This document shows, in pieces, positions 34,186 to 39,939 of a stretch of 39,939 nucleotides of DNA. The translations under genes and the position numbers were made by a program. Origin of the DNA: Lachnospiraceae bacterium (GTDB lineage Bacteria > Bacillota > Clostridia > Lachnospirales > Lachnospiraceae); NCBI GenBank assembly GCA_017408025.1, contig JAFQVJ010000064.1, positions 1 to 39,939 on the forward strand, given 5' to 3'. Each line of letters starts with the position of its first letter. Position 1 is the first letter of the stretch. The notes under the pieces are model-generated. The model saw only the letters and a list, made by a program, of their open reading frames with translations, made no database searches and was not told the DNA's origin.

Positions 34186-34236
34186 GAGCACTCGCAAGAA
34201 AAGAAGATGTCAGAGTATAGAATTCTAGCTGCCACT
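34186..34236 (+). repeat. degenerate third copy of the structured element
   Basis: GAGCACTCGCA followed by AGAAGATGTCAG repeats the start of the element at 33979. After that the sequence diverges, though GTCAGA and TCTGAC still pair. It looks like a decayed tandem duplicate. Confidence 0.55.
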
Positions 34237-34318
34237 TCTGACTACATTCTGTATTATAGTTCTTCTATCAAAATTCTTTTGAAATTCCTGTTCAGGCTGT
34301 TCAACATAAATCGGGCGC

Positions 34319-34418
34319 ACCTACTATAGGTTTGGAAGTGTATTCCAGTAGGTAAAAATTCCAGTATGGGAAGCTACAAATACCAACTATGTCGTCGAAA
34401 GTGTATTCCAGTAGGTAA
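34319..34418 (-). repeat. 63-nt tandem hairpin pair, locus B
   Basis: On the minus strand, TTACCTACTG (34418-34409 and 34355-34346) is followed after 19 nt by TAGTTGGTAT and TAGTAGGTGC respectively, giving two hairpins exactly 63 nt apart. The pattern, loop length and period equal those at 24745-24852. A GTGTATTCCAGTAGGTAA direct repeat on the + strand marks both units. Confidence 0.75.
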
Positions 34419-34450
34419 TATTTCTGGTAATATTTCAAGAATAAGATTCT

Positions 34451-34493
34451 TTGCTATAGAAATACAACATGTGTTATAATTATGCCACATGTT
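34451..34493 (+). promoter_or_regulatory. promoter of the GNAT gene with palindromic operator
   Basis: The -35 TTGCTA (34451-34456) and -10 TATAAT (34475-34480) have an 18-bp spacer. AACATGTG (34466-34473) and CACATGTT (34486-34493) form a perfect inverted repeat that brackets the -10, a position suited to repression. Confidence 0.65.
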
Positions 34494-34515
34494 ATGCGAA
34501 TAAGGAGATAGACAA

Positions 34516-35013
34516 ATGGAGTTTTGTGAAGAGAATGATGGTGTAAGGATAACATTTAAAAGAGCAACCAAGGACGAGCTTGAGATGTTGGTTAAAACCC
34601 GCATAGAAGTGTTAAGGGCAGCTAATAAGCTGGATGAAAACGTGGATATGAAAGATGTGGAAGAAAATTCAAGAATATATTATAATAAAGCGTTGGATGA
34701 TGGAATACATGTAGCGTATCTAGTTTTTCATGATGAAGCTTTTGTAGGTGCCGGAGGTGTAAGCTTCTTCCAAGTGCTACCTACATATGACAATCCAACT
34801 GGCTGCAAGGCCTATATAATGAATATGTATACACGACCAGAATATAGAAGAAGAGGGATAGCGTATAAAGTGCTGAATTTGTTAGTAAATGAGGCTAAAG
34901 AACGTGGCATTTCCCATATCTCATTGGAAGCCACAGAAGATGGCAGACCACTTTATGAGAAATATGGCTTTGTGGGAATGATGGATGAAATGCAATTATG
35001 CTCATCACATTAA
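34516..35013 (+). CDS. GNAT-family N-acetyltransferase
   Basis: A 165-aa acetyltransferase that uses acetyl-CoA; the acceptor is unknown. The fold is seen from ITFKRATKDELEMLVKTRIE at the start, the acetyl-CoA pyrophosphate loop MYTRPEYRRRGIAYKVL (about residues 101-117), and the end ISLEATEDGRPLYEKYGFVG. AAGGAG lies upstream of ATG 34516. It has its own promoter and no obvious terminator before the 13-bp repeat array. Confidence 0.92.
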   Translation: MEFCEENDGVRITFKRATKDELEMLVKTRIEVLRAANKLDENVDMKDVEENSRIYYNKALDDGIHVAYLVFHDEAFVGAGGVSFFQVLPTYDNPTGCKAYIMNMYTRPEYRRRGIAYKVLNLLVNEAKERGISHISLEATEDGRPLYEKYGFVGMMDEMQLCSSH

Positions 35014-35240
35014 GTTATAAAATTAAGTTGGGAGACTAAGGTACAAAAAAGTTGCGGAATAAGTTAAGAAAATGAGTTGTGAGAATAAGGCACAAAAAAT
35101 AAGTTACAAAAGAGCAAATAAAACAAGTTAAGAAAATAAGTTGTGAAAAAAGCTAAGAAAACAAGTTATAAAAATAAGTTGCAAGAATAAGCTACGAAAA
35201 TAAGTTGCAAAAAGTTGAGAAAACAGGTTAGAAATAGGGA
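35013..35240 (+). repeat. 13-bp degenerate tandem repeat upstream of the ABC-F gene
   Basis: About 16-18 units of 12-14 bp with consensus AAAATAAGTTGCA run from the GNAT stop almost to the ABC-F ribosome binding site. The G of each unit makes a weakly periodic AGTTG motif. No promoter is clear within it. Confidence 0.85.
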
Positions 35241-35248
35241 GAACGATA

Positions 35249-37171
35249 ATGAACTTGCTGACTATAAAAAATTTTTCAAAAGCAATCACAGATAAGGTGC
35301 TATTCACTAACACAGATTTTTCTATAAATGAGAGTGAGAAAATCGGTGTTATAGGTGTTAATGGAACAGGAAAATCTACCTTATTGAAGATAATTTCAGG
35401 TATCATAGAAACTGATGAGGGTGAAGTAATCAAGGCGAATAAAGCAAAGATAAAGTATCTTCCACAGAACCCTGAATTCCCAGAAGGCATCACCATATAC
35501 GACTATGTTATCTCTTTGAACAAAAATGAGCATAACAGCTGTAATGTTGAGGGAGAAGCTAAAAATATCTTAAATATATTGGGCTTTGACGATTATGAAC
35601 AGGTGGTTGACAAGCTTTCTGGTGGTCAGAGAAAGCGAGTAGCACTTGCGGCTACATTACTTAGCGACTGCGATATATTAGTCCTAGACGAGCCTACAAA
35701 CCATTTAGACAGTTATATGTCAGCATGGCTCGAAGAGTATCTTAAGAAATCAAAGGCAGCCCTTGTGATGGTAACTCATGATAGATATTTTCTTGATAGA
35801 GTGTGCAATAGCATAGCCGAGATAGACAATGGAAAAATCTACAGATACACAGGTGGATATGAGAAGTTTTTAGAGGAAAAGACACTTCGAGAAGAAATTG
35901 CGCAGGCCTCCGAGCGTAAGAGACAGAGTATACTTCGTGTGGAGCTTGAGTGGATACAGCGTGGTGCCAGAGCCAGAAGCACAAAGCAGAAGGCTCATAT
36001 TCAAAGATATGAGACATTGCGGGATATGGAGGCACCAAAGGAAACCGAGAAGCTTCAGATGGGCTCGGTGTATAGCCGCCTTGGCAATAAGACTATAGAA
36101 CTGGCTGATATTTGTAAAAAATATGGGGACACAACGCTCATAAAGAATTTTAGTTATATATTTTTGTCAGATGACAGAATCGGCATAGTTGGTGAAAATG
36201 GATGTGGTAAGTCAACTCTCATGAAGATAATTATGGGAGAGGTAACGCCAGATACGGGAACGGTAGACATAGGTCAGACTGTTAAGATAGGTTATTTCTC
36301 GCAGGAGAATGAGCATCTTCCTGAAAATATGAAGGTTATAGATTACATCAGAGACACGGCAGAGTTTGTTCAGACAGCAGAAGGACCTATATCAGCAGTG
36401 AAGATGCTTGAGAGATTTTTATTTAACAGTACATTACAGTATCAGATGATAAGCAAATTATCCGGCGGTGAGAAACGCAGACTGTACCTGTTGAAAATCC
36501 TTATGGAAGCGCCAAATGTACTGATTCTGGACGAGCCTACAAATGACCTTGACATTGCAACAATGATGGTGCTTGAGGATTACCTTGATTCTTTTAATGG
36601 AATTGTAATATCGGTATCCCACGATAGGTATTTTCTTAATCGCATGGCAAATCGTATATTTGCATATGAGAAGGATGAGATTACTGGTGATGTGACTATC
36701 AGGCAGTATGAGGGAAATTATGATGACTATATAGAGAAGAGTGGCATTGATCCATACAATACTTCCAAGCTTAAGGCAGGTGGAAAGGTCAAGACTGGCG
36801 GAACTGCTGGTTCCTTGGCTGGCGCGCAAGGTGGAACCAATGGTAAGACTGGTGTAGCTACGAAAAATGGAAATGGCGTAGATGGAGTTGATGGTGGCGA
36901 TGGTGCGGAAAAGACTAATGCTAAACCTAAGAGTACTAAGCTTAAAATGTCATACAATGAGATGCGTGAATTTGAACGAATCGATGACGAGATAATGGCA
37001 TTGGAGGAAAGGCTGGAAAAACTAGAGCAGGATATCACAGCATATGCCAGAGATTTTGTAAAGCTAAACCAGGCTACCAAAGATAAGGAAGAGGTTGAAA
37101 CACAGCTTGCAGAGAAGATGGAGCGCTGGGTGTATTTAAATGATTTAAATGAGAAGATAAATAATCAGTAG
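35249..37171 (+). CDS. ABC-F family ATPase (Uup-like)
   Basis: A soluble twin-ATPase of 640 aa, of the ABC-F group that acts on the ribosome. Module 1 has Walker A GVNGTGKST, LSGGQRKRVA and LVLDEPTNHLD; module 2 has GENGCGKST, LSGGEKRRL and LILDEPTNDLD. Between them is the interdomain linker with charged helices (about residues 205-275). After module 2 comes an unusual Gly/Asn/Lys-rich stretch of about 50 residues (510-560), then a C-terminal coiled coil (about 565-640) ending in ERWVYLNDL, as in Uup proteins. Antibiotic resistance of the ABC-F type cannot be inferred. AGGGAG precedes ATG 35249. Confidence 0.92.
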   Translation: MNLLTIKNFSKAITDKVLFTNTDFSINESEKIGVIGVNGTGKSTLLKIISGIIETDEGEVIKANKAKIKYLPQNPEFPEGITIYDYVISLNKNEHNSCNVEGEAKNILNILGFDDYEQVVDKLSGGQRKRVALAATLLSDCDILVLDEPTNHLDSYMSAWLEEYLKKSKAALVMVTHDRYFLDRVCNSIAEIDNGKIYRYTGGYEKFLEEKTLREEIAQASERKRQSILRVELEWIQRGARARSTKQKAHIQRYETLRDMEAPKETEKLQMGSVYSRLGNKTIELADICKKYGDTTLIKNFSYIFLSDDRIGIVGENGCGKSTLMKIIMGEVTPDTGTVDIGQTVKIGYFSQENEHLPENMKVIDYIRDTAEFVQTAEGPISAVKMLERFLFNSTLQYQMISKLSGGEKRRLYLLKILMEAPNVLILDEPTNDLDIATMMVLEDYLDSFNGIVISVSHDRYFLNRMANRIFAYEKDEITGDVTIRQYEGNYDDYIEKSGIDPYNTSKLKAGGKVKTGGTAGSLAGAQGGTNGKTGVATKNGNGVDGVDGGDGAEKTNAKPKSTKLKMSYNEMREFERIDDEIMALEERLEKLEQDITAYARDFVKLNQATKDKEEVETQLAEKMERWVYLNDLNEKINNQ

Positions 37172-37195
37172 TTTGAATGTAACCGCTGTTTTGGG

Positions 37196-37225
37196 TTGAC
37201 ATTGGAATATAGTGTCATTTATAAT
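37196..37225 (+). promoter_or_regulatory. promoter of guaA
   Basis: The -35 TTGACA (37196-37201) and -10 TATAAT (37220-37225) have an 18-bp spacer. The leader is about 175 nt; I looked for purine-riboswitch core sequences and found none. Confidence 0.75.
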
Positions 37226-37406
37226 TAAATACAGTTGTTTCTTTAAGAAACTACAAGTAATCTTATACTATGCACTGTATGGTCTATATGTATAAATTTA
37301 AAAGTGTAAAAAGTTTTATATTAACAGAGAACTCAACTATAAATATGCTTTGCAAAGGATAAGGTTATACAGATTGGAAACATTAACAAAGAAAGAGGAA
37401 ACAGAC

Positions 37407-38948
37407 ATGGATAAGGAAATGATTATCGTCTTAGACTTTGGCGGTCAGTACAATCAGCTCATTGCCAGACGTGTAAGAGAATGTAACGTTTACTGTGAAG
37501 TTCATCCATATAACATGAGTCTGGACAAGATTAAGGAAATGAATCCAAAGGGAATCATTTTCACAGGCGGTCCAAACAGTGTTTATAATGAAGAATCACC
37601 ACACTGTCCAAAGGAAATATTTGAGATGGGTATTCCAATCCTTGGAATATGCTATGGTTCACAGCTTATGTCATACATGCTTGGTGGCTCAGTTGCAACA
37701 GCACCAGTCAGTGAGTATGGCAAGACAGAGGTTGATGTGGAGACAGATTCAGTATTATTTGATGGCGTTTCATCAAAAACAATTTGCTGGATGAGCCATA
37801 CAGATTATATAGAGTGCGCCCCAGAGGGTTTCAGAGTTTCAGCGCATACACCAGTATGTCCAGTCGCTGCTATGGAAAACCCTGACAAAAAACTTTATGC
37901 AGTCCAGTTCCATCCTGAGGTAATGCATACACAGGAAGGAACAAAGATGCTTTCAAACTTCGTTTACAAGGTTTGTAAGTGTTCTGGTGACTGGAAGATG
38001 TCATCATTCGTAGAGACAACTATCAAGGAAATTCGTGAGAAGGTTGGCGATGGTAAGGTGCTCCTTGCACTTTCAGGTGGCGTTGATTCATCAGTGGCAG
38101 CAGTACTGATGTCAAAGGCAGTAGGTAAGCAGCTCACATGTGTATTTGTAGACCACGGTCTCCTTCGTAAAAATGAAGGTGATGAGGTGGAGGCAGTCTT
38201 CGGACCAAACGGAAATTACGACCTTAACTTTATCCGCGTAAATGCAGCGGAGAGATATTATAGTAAATTAGCTGGTGTAACAGACCCAGAGAAGAAGAGA
38301 AAGATTATCGGTGAGGAATTCATCAGGGTATTCGAGGAAGAAGCTAAAAAGATTGGTGCAGTAGACTTCCTTGTACAGGGAACAATCTACCCAGATGTAA
38401 TCGAAAGTGGTCTGGGCAAATCTGCCGTAATCAAGAGCCACCACAATGTAGGCGGTCTCCCAGATTGCGTAGATTTCAAGGAAATCATCGAGCCACTCCG
38501 CCTATTATTTAAGGACGAGGTTCGTAAGGCAGGTCTCGAGCTGGGACTCCCAGAATACCTTGTATTCCGTCAGCCATTCCCAGGCCCAGGCCTCGGAGTG
38601 CGTATCGTAGGCGAAGTAACAGCCGACAAGGTTCGCATAGTACAGGATGCCGACTTTATATATCGTGAAGAATTGGCAAAGGCAGGCGTAGATGCCGACT
38701 TGGGACAGTTCTTCGCAGCATTAACAAACATGCGCTCAGTAGGTGTTATGGGTGATGAAAGAACATATGATTATGCAGTAGCGTTAAGAGCGGTATTGAC
38801 ATCAGACTTCATGACCGCTGAGGCAGCAGAGATACCTTGGAACGTGTTGCAGACATGCATGACAAGGATTATCAATGAGGTTAAGGGTGTGAATAGGGTA
38901 ATGTATGATTTGACTAGTAAGCCACCTGGAACGATAGAGTTCGAATAA
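37407..38948 (+). CDS. guaA: GMP synthase (glutamine-hydrolysing)
   Basis: Converts XMP, glutamine and ATP to GMP, the last step of guanylate synthesis. The 513-aa protein has a class I glutamine amidotransferase domain with C82 (GICYGSQ), H169 and E171 (QFHPEV), a PP-loop ATP-pyrophosphatase domain with SGGVDSS from residue 223, and the C-terminal dimerisation domain ([16 protein letters not shown]; end [10 protein letters not shown]). ATG 37407 follows AAAGAGGA; the frame continues 19 codons upstream without a good site. It is a single-gene unit with promoter and terminator. Confidence 0.99.
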   Translation: MDKEMIIVLDFGGQYNQLIARRVRECNVYCEVHPYNMSLDKIKEMNPKGIIFTGGPNSVYNEESPHCPKEIFEMGIPILGICYGSQLMSYMLGGSVATAPVSEYGKTEVDVETDSVLFDGVSSKTICWMSHTDYIECAPEGFRVSAHTPVCPVAAMENPDKKLYAVQFHPEVMHTQEGTKMLSNFVYKVCKCSGDWKMSSFVETTIKEIREKVGDGKVLLALSGGVDSSVAAVLMSKAVGKQLTCVFVDHGLLRKNEGDEVEAVFGPNGNYDLNFIRVNAAERYYSKLAGVTDPEKKRKIIGEEFIRVFEEEAKKIGAVDFLVQGTIYPDVIESGLGKSAVIKSHHNVGGLPDCVDFKEIIEPLRLLFKDEVRKAGLELGLPEYLVFRQPFPGPGLGVRIVGEVTADKVRIVQDADFIYREELAKAGVDADLGQFFAALTNMRSVGVMGDERTYDYAVALRAVLTSDFMTAEAAEIPWNVLQTCMTRIINEVKGVNRVMYDLTSKPPGTIEFE

Positions 38949-38954
38949 TTTTAA

Positions 38955-38999
38955 AAAGCTCGCAAAGTATTGAAAAATCAAGCTTTGCGGGCTTTCTTT
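38955..38999 (+). terminator. intrinsic terminator of guaA
   Basis: AAAGCTCGCAAAG (38955-38967) pairs with CTTTGCGGGCTTT (38983-38995), one G-T pair, followed by CTTTA. The A-rich left flank could serve the minus-strand gene as well. Confidence 0.85.
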
Positions 39000-39023
39000 A
39001 TGCCTTTTGGTACTGAAATGGTA

Positions 39024-39775
39024 CTATGGATTCTTTGTGTTTTTGATAAAACCTGTGTATATTAGAATTGCTAATAGGTCGGCAGGTATATATAGGGCAA
39101 GATTTGCTATAAAAACAGTTAAATTGAAAGTACTATTTTCCGATTTGGCGAGTAAAAGACATCCGAATATATGTATTGGAAACACCAACAAATAGAATAG
39201 TATATTTTTGTCTAAGGTAAATTTTATGTATTTGTACTTTTCGGGCTCTTCATTTTGTATTGCATATATATTGGCATCAAGTGATTGCATATCATCAAAT
39301 GAATTGCATAAGTCTTGGGAAAGCTTAATAAATGATTGCTTATGTTTGAATGCGATGCATAATTTGTCATTATCTTGTGGACGAAGGATTAAATGTAGCT
39401 TATTAATGGTTTTGGTAAATGCGTCTTGTGAGTCTGTTTTTTGAATATAAGCAGAATGAAGTATTTGCGAAAACCAAGTTATAGTCTCTGTATATTCTAA
39501 ATCTGAAATTGTTGATGTAGAAAAGTATTCTAAATAACTTGCCAAGGTACGTATGTTGCTAATTGGTGGTAGTGCATATCTTTTTTCATAAACTAGAATT
39601 AGTAACATAGCGATGACGAACATTGCAATAAATGCAATGAAGACATGCGTAAAATAGTCTTTATAAGCAAATTGTGTAACAATTAATCCGATTATAGGTA
39701 CATATAGCAGTTGTAAAAATACTAAAGTTAAATATTTAAGGCAAAATTTTTGTTTAAGTGTTTTTTTATATTCAT
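39024..39775 (-). CDS. membrane protein of unknown function, frame broken at an A7 run near its start
   Basis: A polytopic protein with two N-terminal helices, a cytosolic middle part of about 100 residues with LHLILRPQDNDKLCIAFKHK, and two C-terminal helices. The only good start is ATG 39775 with AAGGAGG before it, but that frame hits a stop after 15 codons. Reading the run of seven A (39761-39767) one base back gives a continuous frame through helix 1 (FLQLLYVPIIGLIV) into the rest; without it the first ATG in the long frame is at 39623 and lacks a site. This may be a sequencing or assembly error, a decayed gene, or slippage on A AAA AAA. I recognise no family. Confidence 0.6.
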
Positions 39776-39788
39776 AGTAAGTACCTCC

Positions 39789-39939
39789 TTATACATGCGG
39801 CCACGTAATCTTCCATTCAAAGTATTCATTTGGGGTGATTTCCCCAGTCTTTAATTTGTTTTTCATTTCGTTCCATTCCAAAAGAAAATCATTTACAAGT
39901 CCATATTCAAAGGTGACAGCAACGGGAGCACCGGCTGCC
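39789..39939 (-). CDS. C-terminal end of an unrecognised protein, partial
   Basis: The last 49 codons of a gene that runs out of the right edge. The end is charged, with KLKTGEITPNEYFEWKITW before the stop TAA at 39791-39789. The next gene's AAGGAGG follows at once, so the two are co-transcribed. I cannot assign a family from this fragment. Confidence 0.6.
   Translation of the reverse strand, partial: AAGAPVAVTFEYGLVNDFLLEWNEMKNKLKTGEITPNEYFEWKITWPHV

Noticed and set aside
33871-34329. Open frame of about 152 codons through the repeat region
   Set aside because: It runs through a terminator, two palindromes and the structured element, has no ribosome binding site, and its codon use is unlike real genes here.
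37226-37406. Purine riboswitch in the guaA leader
   Set aside because: The conserved purine-aptamer core sequences and its three-stem arrangement are not found.

Overview
The window looks like chromosome from a low-GC Gram-positive anaerobe, most likely a Clostridia member of the Lachnospiraceae type. The reasons are the A/T-rich codon use, strong AGGAGG-type ribosome binding sites, lipoprotein signal peptides, a cytosolic [FeFe]-hydrogenase-like sensor, a NifS/NifU pair, two LytTR regulators and a LiaF-like protein. This is inference from gene content; no marker gene fixes the genus. I see no rRNA, tRNA, CRISPR array, transposase or phage gene.

Layout. 1-4.1 kb: tail of a sugar-ABC ATPase, a hydrogenase/chemoreceptor fusion and a PucR-type regulator. 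4.1-9.5 kb: a cell-division and envelope cluster (ftsE, ftsX, a PcsB/EnvC-like M23 protein, an S41 protease, a CapA-like lipoprotein). 9.5-12.4 kb: a methyltransferase and a lipoprotein on the minus strand, then a LytTR regulator with a membrane partner. 12.5-17.5 kb: uvrB-uvrA behind a promoter that carries a LexA box. 17.6-20.8 kb: a lipoprotein and a polytopic membrane protein with Gln/Met-rich tails. 20.9-22.9 kb (minus): a cytidylate-kinase-like protein and an ArsB/NhaD-type permease. 23.3-24.5 kb: a second LytTR gene with a LiaF-like partner. 25.1-27.2 kb: nifS, nifU and a small Cys-rich protein. 27.4-28.6 kb: convergent XRE and AraC regulators. 29.0-33.6 kb: a haem-type ABC importer, a flavodoxin and a HemW/HutW-like radical SAM protein, read here as haem uptake plus anaerobic haem breakdown. 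34.5-39 kb: a GNAT acetyltransferase, an ABC-F ATPase and guaA. The right end holds a membrane protein whose reading frame breaks at an A7 run, then the tail of an unrecognised gene.

The most unusual content is between genes. (1) A palindrome with arms GTATAGGAAAGTT / AACTTTCCTATAC occurs five times, each time just after an intrinsic terminator; one copy has changed both arms and still pairs. (2) A larger structured element, with hairpins that keep pairing while their sequence changes, accompanies it at two loci. (3) A 10-bp-arm, 19-nt-loop hairpin occurs four times, as two tandem pairs with the same 63-nt period at two loci 10 kb apart and in opposite orientation. (4) A 449-bp inverted-repeat element follows the LiaF-like gene. 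(5) Several gaps are filled with short tandem repeats of unrelated sequence and period (9, 13, 19, 23, 29 and 100 bp), often directly upstream of a gene. Together these suggest a genome rich in small dispersed structured repeats; their function cannot be read from one window.
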